A model generated the notes under the pieces. The model did not search any database. It saw nothing but the letters and a program-made list of their open reading frames with translations, and was not told where the DNA came from. A stretch of 64,000 nt of DNA. It comes from Melampsora larici-populina 98AG31. Lineage: Eukaryota > Basidiomycota > Pucciniomycetes > Pucciniales > Melampsoraceae. This document shows positions 11,730 through 22,150 of the stretch, piece by piece. Each line of letters opens with the position of its first letter. Within the stretch, counting starts at the first letter, position 1. The position numbers were made by a program, and so were the translations under genes. The stretch is from assembly GCF_000204055.1 (NCBI RefSeq), contig NW_006768782.1, positions 440,191 to 504,190 of the forward strand. The letters run 5' to 3'.

Positions 11730-14068
11730 ATGAACAACACAAACAACCCCAATAACGAAGATCTAGAGGCAAGACTAGCAAGAGCAGAGGAAAATGTAGC
11801 GCGGATGACAAGAGCGGCGGCGGCAGCGACTGGCACCCTCCCTGGACCAGCATTAGCCCCACCGAGTAGAGGAAACGGAAGCAAGAAGAACACGAACAAG
11901 AATGTTCCGACGGAAACAATCTTAGAGGAAGAAGACGAGGAACAAGACGAGGACGGTGAACCCATAGATTACGACCTCCTACTAGCCGGAGAGCTAATCG
12001 AATCAGATGATGAAGACGGCTCCTACCAACCCGAAGATCCGAAACCTAAACCAAAGGGGAAAGGGAAGGATAGAGCAAGTTCAGTCGAAGACGATCAGTC
12101 GTTGATAGGTAAGTTCTAAAATCACAGCAAGAATTTCTAGCAATCATGCAGTCTAGGAATACAATTCGCACCATCCTTCTCCCCTCTTGAACGCTGTCGG
12201 CACGGTACGACGAGTAAGACCGAAGGTCCGAAAGCGTGGTCGTTTCGGCGACGGCCAAGTTGGTTAAACCAACCTCTGGCGAGCTTAATTGCTGTGTCAC
12301 GAAGTTGACGGCCAAGTCGGGAGACCACTGGCGGATTCAGTTATAGAATCGGCCGCATGAACGGCGGCCAAGTCAGGAGACCTCTGGTGGATTCGTATAT
12401 AGAATCAGTCACATTAAGCGACAGCAACAAAGCCAAGAGCCAGATGCCACATACCTAAAGATGAAGAAACGTTCACTTACATGTACCCCCCCCTACTTGA
12501 CTCACACAGCAGACGGAGACGCGATGGTACAGATGCAAGGCGAAATCACCGATCTGTTCGAAAGACAGGAGAATGCCAAAGCTTCGGCACTTCTAGCGTA
12601 TTTCACCAATACCTTTCTGCGAGAACCTAAGGAAGGGGGAAGAAGGTCCATGTCCAGGAACCCGACCCCAGGCCCGAGCACCATACGCAACCCTATCCAA
12701 CGTCCTCCAACGAGGGAGCAGCCACCAGAACCTAGGGAGAGAACTCCAGATTTGCTGAGCGACCGACAAGAGACCCCAGAGCGAATCCCGGTGTCAAGGA
12801 GAAGCCCCTACACGCTGATCCAGGAGAACCTGTCAGAACCAACCTCGGAGGTCCCTAACAAAGGCAGGACTCACGATACAAGAGCTCGACGCACTCACGA
12901 CCCACCCCGTCATCCTGGCACCCCCTCCCCCAACCACGACTCTTCACCCACGAGGGGAGGTCCTCCAGGAAGGAGTAGATCAAAGACACCACCTCAACCA
13001 CACCGTAACGATCCACCACAGGGGACGAGACGTGACTTGGAACCGGCGAGTTTAAATGAACAGGAATTGGTGGGAGGAGTCCAGACGAAATCAGAAGAAG
13101 AATTGGCGAAGTCGATGCTCGAATCAGGGAAGGGGAGGATGGTCTTGTCTAACGGAGACGTAATAGAAAATGGTAGACAAATTTTACAGAATGAATCAGA
13201 ACAAATGGAGAAAATCCTAACTCCCCTATCGCAAGTTTTACAAGTGTGGATGAAAACTTTCAAAGCTTACATTCCGCTGACCGTTTTCAACAAGAGGTGG
13301 TTGCGAGAGGACCAAAAGGCATGGGAAGTGAAAGAACCCCAAACGGAGGCGAAAATCTTGAAAGGCGGATCGAATGTGAAGGCCTACGGCGGCAAACCCC
13401 CTCCCGACAAACTCTTGATGCAATTCGAAGATTGGCTCGACAGTATGAAACTGTTTGTCCGGTATGTGGAGGAAGCGGGCTGGATTACCCAAGCTGCTCG
13501 ATTCAGGTCGCACATGAATGTAGTGATGGACCTCCGCGACAACATCGGTTGGATGGTGGCGTTACGCTACTGTATAAGGATTCGGCAAGGTGTGATGAGG
13601 GTCACTGTAGACCAGAAGATATGTAACATATCAAACGTTCAGTCACGGGTTTTAGAGGAAGTGAAGTTGGTATGCGAAAATATGGGGGAACGAGCTTACC
13701 AATCAAACCCCTATGCTCCCGGTGGCCCCAAAGACCACATCGACCCAGACTCCGGCCTACCGAGAACCCCATCGTCCAGATTCGCAGCGACCAACAAGAA
13801 GACAGCTACGACAGAGAACAACGCATACGACGCTGATCGTAAACCGAAACGAAAGTGGCTACCGGATGACGTATGGGAGGCGAAGAAGAAGGCGGAAAGA
13901 GCGGCAAGGAACGGGAAGAAAGACGACTGGGGAAAGGCAGCTGGCAGATACGCAGAGCGTGGAAACTGGAGAGATGATAAGAAACGCGACCGTAGCCGCA
14001 GTCGGAGCCGGGATAGAGGCCAAGGCTACAAGGCCGGAGGCGGGAGAGGAGGGAGAGGTCGATACTAG
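11730..14068 (+). CDS. gag-like protein of the DIRS element
   Basis: This is the presumed nucleocapsid or gag protein. Two exons fit: 11730-12108 and 12510-14068, about 645 aa ending at TAG 14066-14068. The joining intron (12109-12509) has donor GTAAGT and acceptor CACACAG and keeps frame (SLI-A-DGDAM). The N-terminus is acidic (EEEDEEQDEDGE), the middle very rich in Pro, Arg and Ser (PGPSTIRNPIQRPPTREQPP). A conserved-looking helical block follows around 13200-13700, and the tail is basic, SR-rich and RGG-like (RSRSRSRDRG, GGGRGGRGR), suited to binding RNA. There is no CCHC zinc knuckle. The stop overlaps a second splice donor, GTGAGT at 14068, so spliced transcripts would continue into pol. 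Confidence 0.8.
12109..12509 (+). other. intron in gag carrying three ~56-bp repeats
   Basis: The donor is GTAAGT and the acceptor CTCACACAG, with frame kept across the join. The intron holds three diverged tandem units starting CGGCCAAGT at 12252, 12309 and 12365, each followed by a GGAGACC-like and a GGATTC-like segment. It is unusually long (401 nt) for this window, where most introns are 50-100 nt. Confidence 0.7.
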
Positions 14069-14302
14069 TGAGTATGACGCGGTCATTTGTACCTGTGTGA
14101 AAGAGATGTGAAATGATAAGACACAAGAAACTTCTCTATCACAAAAGAATGAGAAATCTCTCACCAAAAAAAAGCTCCCTTTGACCAACCGATTGTGCCA
14201 ACTCGCCCAACCCCCCCCTTTTCCTCTCCCTCTTTCAATTGATTCCAAGGGGAGCGGAGCGAAATTCTAACATAGCTTGATTTCAATTTTTGCCCTCTCC
14301 AG
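14068..14302 (+). other. intron joining gag to pol
   Basis: The donor GTGAGT begins at the last base of the gag stop codon TAG; the acceptor is GCCCTCTCCAG at 14302. A CTAAC branch-site match lies about 35 nt before the acceptor. Splicing removes the stop (TA|G becomes TA+T, Tyr) and enters the reverse transcriptase frame exactly. The pol frame has no ATG before its conserved N-terminal region, which supports a spliced fusion. Confidence 0.7.
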
Positions 14303-15977
14303 TGAAAGACCAGTAAGTCTAGAGCCGTCCTCAGCCAGGCCAAGGTGGCCACTGAGAGTGAGATGCGAGATGAGAGTCGATAGATGGATAGAAGAACTGA
14401 AGGAAGCAGGTATCCTAGAACAAAATTGGAGCGTCATAGAGGGGTTTGAAAGGGGCTTCGACCAAGGCATCCCCGAAGTTCCTATCCAGGGGATGAAATA
14501 TTACTGCCCCCCCAACCACTCGTCAGCGGCAGAGGCAAAAGACGAGATCGAGAAAAGTCTGAGAGAAGAAATCGCAGCCGGGAGGATGTATGGACCCTTC
14601 TCGAAGGACGAAGCTTACAAAGTGTTGGGTTTCTTCAGAACAAGCCCACTTGGAGCCGTAACAAACGGAGACGGATCTCTGAGACCAATCAACGATCTGT
14701 CTTTCCCACGGGGTGACTCTTTCATCAATTCCGTGAACGCACACGTAGATAAGGACGAATTCGTGACATCATGGGACGACTTCGAGGTGGTGGCAGCATT
14801 CTTCCTGTCGACAGAGGGCGAATTGCTGTTAGGGATATTTGACTGGGCAAAAGCCTACCGTCAAATACCAACACTTTTGTCACAGTGGCCGTTTTTGATG
14901 ATCCTAGATTTCAACGAAAACGTGATTTTGGATACAAGGGTGACCTTCGGAGGGGTCGCAGGCTGCGGTGTCTTCGGGAGAGTGGCAGACGTGTGGAAAC
15001 AGGTGGTGCTCGCGAAACTGGGATTCACAGCAGGTTTCCGCTGGGTAGACGACACGCTGTTTATCAAGGAAAACAACGGCAACAACACCGCAACAATGCA
15101 AGACGTGGCGAACTTGAGCAAGTCGATGGGAGTAGTCACGAACACGAAAAAATGGAGGGAGTTTAGCTTCACACAGAAGTATCTAGGATTCCTGTGGGAC
15201 GGTAAAAATAAAACAGTCCGTATCCCAGAAGAGAAACGGACAGAACGAATATCGCAAATAGATGAGTTTTACCAGGCGAAGGCCGTTCGTTTCAAGCAAG
15301 TTGAGAAGCTAGCCGGGAGGCTGGCGCATGCAACTTTGGTGTATCCACAGCTGAAATGTTATTGTATGGCGATGTACAAGTGGATGGCGGAATGGGTTCA
15401 TAAGTCAGCCCTATGTGACATACCGGACGAAGTGAGAGAGGACTTAAGAATGTGGAGACAAACCTTGATAGAAGCAGACCCAAGGAGACTTATCCCGCAT
15501 AAGGGGATACGGAACGTAGCGTGGGTGGGGGACGCATCCACAAGCTACGGAATTGGGATTATAATAGGCAAAAAATGGGCACGATTCCGGTTAAGGCGAG
15601 GATGGAATCAGATGGACGAAAACGGAAACCGGAGGGAGATAGCATGGGCAGAGACCGCGGCCGCGCGCCTAGGACTGTTGATGCTTGCAACGCTGATGGA
15701 CGTCCGAGGTTACGAATTTCTGATGCTGACGGATAATGTCGTGACAGAGGCGGCGATCAAGAACGGGAAGTCAAGGAACCCATTGGTAAATCGAGAGTGG
15801 ATGGAAATCCAAAAGGAGCTGATGAGACTAGATTGCAGAATTAAGCAAAAGAGGGTTGTCTCAGAGGACAACGCAGCAGACAAGCTCTCAAGGGGCAAAG
15901 ACTCATCTAAGGGGAAGCACGATGAAGTGCAAATCGACCTGCCAGTAGACTTAAGGCCCTTTTTGATACAAGAATGA
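14303..15977 (+). CDS. reverse transcriptase-RNase H of the DIRS element
   Basis: This is the polymerase that copies the element's RNA, with an RNase H domain. The frame is open from 14303 to TGA 15977, about 557 aa, and probably made as a Gag-Pol fusion through the intron ending at 14302. RT motifs seen are SPLGAVTNGDGSLRPIND, IFDWAKAYRQIP (catalytic Asp), TFGGVAGCGVFGRVAD and RWVDDTLF (the VDD active site). A DIRS-type RNase H follows: WVGDAST (first Asp), AWAETAAARLG (Glu), LTDN (Asp) and EDNAADKLSRG. No methyltransferase-like domain is fused at the C-terminus, unlike many DIRS1 elements. If translated without splicing, the first in-frame ATGs are internal. Confidence 0.9.
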
Positions 15978-16164
15978 AATGAGCTCATTCAAGCATTGAG
16001 CCTACCCTACTGAGCCACCGTGAGAAGTGACCACGCATGAAACACACCACCCTACAACTCTGATACGGAGATATGAGCGTGCAATCAAAGTGAGCCTGAA
16101 ACAAAACGAGACGCGAGATACCTACAAACCATCCAAAAAACCATCAGCTCACATCACCTTCAAA

Positions 16165-17202
16165 ATGAGCAAACTGCCCAAACATTTTGAGTCAGCAAAA
16201 GAACGCACCGGACCAGCAGGGAAACACGTAGCATTGAGTGGTTGGGCCGGTTCAACTCTGAGCGGATACTCGAGCGGTATGTCAAAATTTATCGAGTTCA
16301 AGAATAAAACTAAAGGAGGATTCGACGAAGAAAAACCGATCAGTGACGAAGACATCTACCATTTCATCGCATGGGCCGGAGAATCAAAAGCGGAAAAAGA
16401 AAACGGACCGAAGAAAGTGATAGCCGCGGTAACCATCAAAAAATACCTGGACGGAATACGGGCATGGCATATTGTGAAACATTTAGCCACACCCTCCGCT
16501 GACCGTGACGTTGTATCGACCTTGATAAATGCGACAAAGAGAAACGAAGAAGGAAAAGAGTTAGTGACAACCAAGCAGCCGATCATGATTAGACAACTCT
16601 TTCAACTGTTTAAAGAATCAATAGGAAAGTCGGACGAACTACAGTTAACGGCATCGGTGGCATTGATAGCCTTCTGGGGGATGGCAAGGCTAGGTGAGAT
16701 CTTGAGGCAATCGAAGGCAGAAGGCGCGATCCTGAGGAAAAACGTCGAATTCGGAGAGAAGGGAGGCGTCCGATTCGCCAAACTATACCTTAGTAAAGCC
16801 AAGACGGCAGGCCCAGGCGAAGTCCAAGTGATTCATCTACAGCAGCAAAGGAACGTTTTGGACCCAGTCTCAGCACTAGAAAGGGTGTTACGTCTAAACG
16901 AAAGAGGTGATAGGGACGACTTACTTTTCGTCACGAAGGGACCTAGAGGCATAGTCCCGATGAAGAAACCTCGATTTGTAAAACTAGTGGAAGGGTGCTG
17001 GGGGAGATCAGGAGTGGAAAGCTGGTCTGGACACTCCTTTAGAGTGGGAGGAGCGTCGATTAGATATAATTTAGGGACCCCCGTAAAAATCATAGCAAAA
17101 CAAGGTCGATGGAAGTCCCTAACTTATCTACGGTACTTCAAAGCATACTCAGAAGATGAGATAGAGGACACGATAAAGTTCTTAGAAGCAATCGAAGAAT
17201 GA
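16165..17202 (+). CDS. tyrosine recombinase of the DIRS element
   Basis: This phage-integrase-type recombinase would insert the circular DNA copy. The first in-frame ATG is at 16165, giving 345 aa; the frame is open from 16024 but has no earlier ATG. Catalytic features are GMARLGEIL (box-A Arg), SKAKTAGPGE (the Lys beta-hairpin), HSFRVGGAS (the His-x-x-Arg box) and LRYFKAY (nucleophile Tyr). The N-terminal SAM-like core-binding domain includes TLSGYSSGMSKF. It lies 187 nt after the pol stop, so it needs its own start, re-initiation or a further splice. The residues look complete and functional. Confidence 0.9.
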   Translation: MSKLPKHFESAKERTGPAGKHVALSGWAGSTLSGYSSGMSKFIEFKNKTKGGFDEEKPISDEDIYHFIAWAGESKAEKENGPKKVIAAVTIKKYLDGIRAWHIVKHLATPSADRDVVSTLINATKRNEEGKELVTTKQPIMIRQLFQLFKESIGKSDELQLTASVALIAFWGMARLGEILRQSKAEGAILRKNVEFGEKGGVRFAKLYLSKAKTAGPGEVQVIHLQQQRNVLDPVSALERVLRLNERGDRDDLLFVTKGPRGIVPMKKPRFVKLVEGCWGRSGVESWSGHSFRVGGASIRYNLGTPVKIIAKQGRWKSLTYLRYFKAYSEDEIEDTIKFLEAIEE

Positions 17203-17279
17203 AATGGCATAATGTGAAATAAGAATTCAAGGTTTTAAAACAAAGATAACATAGAGTTCATGCGTCTGAAGGGAGACAA

Positions 17280-17490
17280 CACAGAGAAACCTTAATTCCA
17301 ATTAAGCGAACGCTTGTCATTCAACGAGGGGAGATAACATGGAGAAACCTTAATTCCAATTAGGTGCATGCTTGTCACTCAACGGAAACTTTAATTCCAA
17401 TTAGGCGCATGCTGGTCACTCAGCAGAGATTTCGAGAGAAACCTAATTCCAATTCAGCGCATGCTGGTCATTAGTGGAAACCTTCATTAC
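17280..17490 (+). repeat. four tandem ~45-57 bp repeats after the recombinase
   Basis: Units share AACCTTAATTCCAATTA followed by GCGCATGCTTGTCA-like sequence and CTCAACG. Copies start near 17286, 17343, 17385 and 17434, with a partial fifth. They sit in the 3' untranslated part of the DIRS element. Confidence 0.75.
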
Positions 17491-17509
17491 AAAGACCCTG
17501 TCGGTGTTA

Positions 17510-17760
17510 GGGGGTAGCTCCTGGAAGGCTAGGCACCGAAAGGCTCGGAGACCCAGTTGTAGGGGATCCAGGAGCTAAGAAGAAACCCCTCGATCACGGA
17601 GGGCGGGCGGGTAAGAAGGTGAGAGCCCGGCCAGAAGAACCCCCCATTGGTTCCGAAGAACCTTTTGGTTTTGCAGAACCAACGGGAGGCGGCCGGGCTC
17701 CGCCGCTACCGCAAAAGAACATCCTCTGACAATATGTAAGAGATGTTCCGGGCAATGGGT
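17510..17760. other. GC-rich nested hairpins at presumed DIRS 3' end
   Basis: Perfect stems are visible: TAGCTCCTGG (17515-17524) with CCAGGAGCTA (17568-17577), and GAGCCCGGCC (17623-17632) with GGCCGGGCTC (17691-17700). Inside the second stem lie GGTTCCGAAGAACC and GGTTTTGCAGAACC, giving a cloverleaf-like fold. A further GAACATC/GATGTTC pair follows near 17720-17750. Confidence 0.6.
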
Positions 17761-17769
17761 GCTAAAAGA

Positions 17770-18648
17770 GCAGCCAAACATTACATTGACCTGAGTTCAA
17801 AAGTGAGAGATACTACACTTTTGGAACTCAGGAGGCTCGTGAAAGGAACTCAACTCACAAGCTATATGAGGGTGCTGTGGCGCACAGAATGTTCGGCTGT
17901 AAGCCAAAGATAATGTATGCAGTATCAACGGATAATGTCCGAAAATTGGGCCGCAGATGAGCCCAGATGTGACAGATGACTCTGAGAAAAAATTTTGAAA
18001 TAACTCCACAAGTTTTTATAAATCTAAGTGGTAAAATCATCAAATAAAACAACTTTTTTTGCATCATAAACATGCATTAGAATGTCTCTAGAGCTTGTGG
18101 GCCTATCTCACATCCCCAAAGTGCCTCTGCAGGTGTTAGGCAGCCCAAAAATCGAAATTTGACTCATCTGCCCACATCTGGCTCAGTCTCAGATTCATCT
18201 GTATGAATCTGAACCCGACTATTGTAAAGTCTTCAGATTCATCTGGCTACACAACCGTCACTAAAGCCGTAGCAGATTGATCTGGCTACTCATCAGGCAG
18301 ATTCATCTGCTGCATTTACCCTCAACCACGACTCCATTCTAGGTGGTTGCACATGTGTACTATGACTCAACTTGGTAATCAAACACTGTATACCTGCTAC
18401 AGCTTGACTCAACCCGTGTACATAACATAATGAGCTTTGATTCCAAGCCAATACATTGGGGGGGATCTCATCTGAGCTCATCTGAGCTTCATATCTACAA
18501 AACTCACTGGCTACACATACGGCTCTGATGATTCTGTAAAGAGCAATCCCATCTGGGCTCATCTGCCCTTCAAATACACAACACTCACTCGCTACACATC
18601 TGGCTCTGATTACTCTTCAAGGGCAGATCTCATCTGGGCTCATCTGCC
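17770..18648. repeat. CATCTG-rich degenerate repeat region before the gap
   Basis: No gene is supported. From about 18160 the sequence is dominated by spaced CATCTG and variants (TCATCTGGGCTCATCTGCC, CATCTGGCTCTGAT). The stretch ends in the N run, so the repeat may have caused the assembly break. Confidence 0.5.
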
Positions 18649-18748
18649 NNNNNNNNNNNNNNNNNNNNNNNNNNNNNNNNNNNNNNNNNNNNNNNNNNNN
18701 NNNNNNNNNNNNNNNNNNNNNNNNNNNNNNNNNNNNNNNNNNNNNNNN
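18649..18748. other. assembly gap (100 N)
   Basis: Exactly 100 N, the conventional placeholder for a gap of unknown length. Distances across it should not be trusted. Confidence 0.99.
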
Positions 18749-19144
18749 GATCGATAACACTCATAATGTGATACGGGACTGGTGCGAGGTTGTGATCGCC
18801 CAATGCGTATGCGATATCCATGTTGGGTGGCTGGAAACGAGGCGACGTAATCGTCCATCTTGCGCCGGTCTTTGTGTTGGATTTCAAATACGTTGGGTAC
18901 CGGGAATACATACTCCTGCTTCGCCTCGGTGGATGCTTCCATCAGTTTCACTGTAAGATTGGATTGTGGTTTGGTGATGTTGATTGAGGTGACGATCGAA
19001 GCGGATGGTGAGGGATGTGCAGTACGGGTAATTCGCTGGGGTGGTGTGAGTAAAGGTGGTTGGAGTAGTAAGGTGGAAGGTTAGGTCGTGAGGTTACATT
19101 AAGTAGTATTATGAGTTGTAATGTGGTGTGATGTAGTGAGAGTT

Positions 19145-19435
19145 TTTCCACGTGGCGAGTTTAAAACTCAGGTGGTGAGTTTTATTCTGGGGTGGTGAGT
19201 CTTGTACTGTTGTGGTGAGGTTCTTGCTGCAGTGGTGAGTTTTGTATCCGGGTGGTAAGTTTTTTACTCTGATGGTAATATTTTTGATGTGGTGGTAATA
19301 GCTGCGATACAGTGGTGATGATTGAATTATGGTGGTGAGGTTATATATTCTGGTGGTGATTTTTTTACTACGTAGTGAGTTTCTGAGTGAGGTGGTAATT
19401 TTGAAAACTGGGGTAGTGATATAGTTGTATGTACA
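19145..19435 (+). repeat. ~20-bp minisatellite, about 14 units
   Basis: Diverged units of 19-21 bp follow the pattern GGTGGTGAGTTTT plus 6-7 variable bases. Most copies keep GGTGAGT or GGTAAGT. There is no coding potential. Confidence 0.8.
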
Positions 19436-19754
19436 TGAGTTAGTTCACCAAGGGGGTCCCCTTGGAAAAGTGGGGACTTAGCCATTTTCATTGTGCAGTG
19501 TGGGTTACCCTAGGAGCAGCTATGCAACTAGCTAATTCTATAGGGACGTTTTTGGAGTACATGCGATGATGCAGTATACAGTATCATCCAATACATTAGG
19601 TGTGATCCAGTGCGCACAGGTGGTTAGGTTACACCCAAGATGCTGTCTAAGCACATCAATAAATAAATCCTTCCAAAGTTTGAGGAAAATCTCCACTCAT
19701 GAATTGTATACTTCGCTGTAATCACTGGATGCATAGAATGGGTATGGAATTTAA

Positions 19755-22150
19755 GCCTTATTTGAAATGACTTTATTATGATGGCCATGAGCGTGCAGAT
19801 GTTGTACTTTATCAAAAAGAATATGACAAACGTCCGAACGATTTCATCAAGCGTGAACAAAATTTTATTGGAAACAGCCTCAATATTCCTGTTTATCCAA
19901 CACTTACAGGCTCAGATTGAGAGGTTGTTTGGGTTTATCATGACAAGTGCACACTCCATACTGGGGAAGAGCCAAGGATGGGATGGTTTGCAAAGAATGA
20001 CTCCGCACTCAAAAGGAAGAGCGACGGTAAGCTTATTCATCAATCCGATTTTATTGAGAAGAAGCATGGACACCTTGCTGTACCTCCAGATACAGCCACC
20101 AGCCTGCCCTTCAAGGACGCTGCTGTTGTAATCTACCCTGGGGCTAAAGGAGATGACTGGTGGAATTGTCATCAATTAATCAATCAAGTAGTAGATCTTG
20201 CGATCCTGATGTTTGAATTCCTCAACCCAAACTGCCAAGGTTGTTGTGATGGTATTGTGTAAGGTGGTCAAAGATCATTACCTAAGTAGGGTATGAAGGC
20301 TTAAGGCGTGTACAGGTGTTGAAATGGTTGACTTCCTCTTTTGGAAATCTTCTGTCTCTTTTGGGATTGATGAATCAAGGGGCACTTATGTTAGGCGTGA
20401 ATTTGTTGTTGAGATGTATCAAGGGATGGGAGAATTTTTTCTGGGTCTCTTTTATGTTTTCAGTTTCTCCCAATTTCACTTTTTCTGATTCTTTTCGTGT
20501 CAAAAAGAATCAGTAAGTCAATCACCTTATTAGTTATCATCAAATCTTTTCTAAACACTAATCTTCTTTATTTTGTTTTATCTTTTGCTGGGTTATGTTT
20601 AAGAACATCATTTATTGTCTGTTAAACTTACCCTGTACCACGCGCCGCTTAATCTCTTCATTCGAGCTCGCAGGTAGATTTCTTTCTGTCTCTTTGTTCA
20701 CTTTTTAGTTGGTGTCGAGTCTGATTCCTTTTCCATATCTTTTCTCTTGTTTGTTGTCTCTGAACCTGAACAGGTCAGTATTATCTTTGTTCTCGGTGTA
20801 GATCAGCATTAAGCTTGAAGTGTCTAACTGGAACACTGTGCCCTCAGGTGGGTGTCAAAAAGAATCAAACATCATTTATTGTCTGTTAAACTTACCCTGT
20901 ACCACGCGCCGCTCAATCTCTTCATTTGAGCTTGCAGGTCAGTATTATCTTTGTTCTCGGCGTAGACCAGCATCAAGCTTGAAGTGTCTAACTGGAACAC
21001 TGTGCCCTCAGGTCAGTATTATCTTTGTTCTCGGCGTAGACCAGCATTAAGCTTGAAGTGTCTAACTGGAACACTGTGCCCTCAGTTTCCCTACTTCATC
21101 ACTTCTAGCTAAGACACATCTAGGATATACTCTTTGAGACAGTTAAAAGAATTCTTTCAAATCTTTTCAAAGGTCTATTCATATTTGACTGCTCCTCTGC
21201 TCATGAATCATTTGCAACCAATGCACTCCGAGTTCAATCAATGAACCTTATCCCTGGTGGAATCAAACCAAAACTTCAAAACACCACCATCCCTGTTGAT
21301 GATCCCAACATCCCTCAAAATCTTCGTGGAATTACACCAACAATGACCTTTGCAAACAATCATTCGGACTCAACTCGCTGGAAAATCAAAGGGTGTTAGA
21401 CAGGTCCTTGCTGAGCGTGGTTTATGGGATCACCACAACAAACAACGCCAGTTGTGAGGACTTCCAACCATGACACTGAAATGTGCTGACTGCCGGAAGA
21501 CCGGTCTTGCTAAAGACAAGATCTTTTGAGCCGAGCGCCTTCTCCGAGATCTTGAAGTGATCAATCCTAATCTCATTTCACCTGCGAGCAAAGCTTCAGA
21601 ACAAGTCATTGACTGCTGCACATTCAAAGTCCTTTCGAGCCAGTCTGACTTTGCTAACAAAAAACCAAATCTTCAGATGGTTATTGAACAGGCAGGTCAC
21701 TGATGTATGTTCTTACCCAAATTCCACTTTGAATGGAATCCAATTGAGCTTCTTTGGTGCTTTACAAAGCGGGGTAAGTTTTTTCTCTTTGAATCCTTAT
21801 ATCTCAAGACCTCATCAACTGACAACAAACACGTTGCATGATGATCTAGCGTATCGGCCATTGAGCGACACAGCTGTCACACTGCAACAATCAAAGGACC
21901 TATGGGAAAAGGTAAGGACAAGTTGCCCTCTCATCACTATACAAAGATTTTTCAGCAAGGTTGACCGATTAAGAAACCAACTCATGTAAGTACTTTATAT
22001 GGAACATCAACCTGATCAGCCAGAATCACCAATCATCTTTATCATCCTTCTCTTTAGGCAAAGGGTAGTCAGAATTGATGATACAGCTCAGGTCTACAAG
22101 TCTCATTGCCGCATCTTTGACTCAGCTGCATCTGAAGAAAATCTTTGATC
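19755..22150 (+). pseudogene. decayed DDE (IS630/Tc1-like) transposase
   Basis: The translated plus strand shows a large fungal transposase of the HD...FD...IE type. From 19758 the frame reads YDGHERADVVLYQKEYDK; after an in-frame TGA near 19917 come VVWVYHDKCTLH (first Asp) and IYPGAKGDDWWN. After an interruption at about 20260-21170 the core resumes with LFDCSSAHESFATNALRV (second Asp) and QVLAERGLWDHH, and at 21700-21770 FLPKFHFEWNPIELLW (Glu). Several stops and frame changes separate the blocks. The interruption contains the repeats listed at 20605-21084. It is clearly non-functional. Confidence 0.8.
20605..21084 (+). repeat. duplicated 69-bp and triplicated 74-bp units
   Basis: Unit B (GGTCAGTATTATCTTTGTTC to ...TGCCCTCA) occurs at 20773-20846, 20937-21010 and 21011-21084, each 74 bp and nearly identical. 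Unit A (CATCATTTATTGTCTGTT to ...GCAGGT) occurs at about 20605-20673 and 20868-20936. The whole block lies inside the decayed transposase. Confidence 0.9.

Larger units (their letters stand above)
11455..17730 (+). mobile_element. DIRS-like tyrosine-recombinase retrotransposon
   Basis: Three coding blocks in order on one strand: a gag-like protein, reverse transcriptase plus RNase H, and a tyrosine recombinase. There is no DDE integrase, protease or long LTR, which fits the DIRS order of YR retrotransposons. The outer limits are approximate. The left end is placed at a hairpin-rich stretch near 11455-11600, and the right end at a GC-rich hairpin cluster (17500-17730) after tandem repeats. I could not match split or inverted terminal repeats by eye, so the limits and the DIRS versus Ngaro/PAT subtype remain open. 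All three coding blocks are open, so the copy may be young. Confidence 0.85.

Noticed and set aside
11672..11965. Minus-strand Ser-rich frame opposite gag
   Set aside because: Low-complexity complement of the acidic gag N-terminus.
18630..18951. Minus-strand frames next to the gap
   Set aside because: They run into the N block and two frames look equally protein-like; not enough to call a gene.
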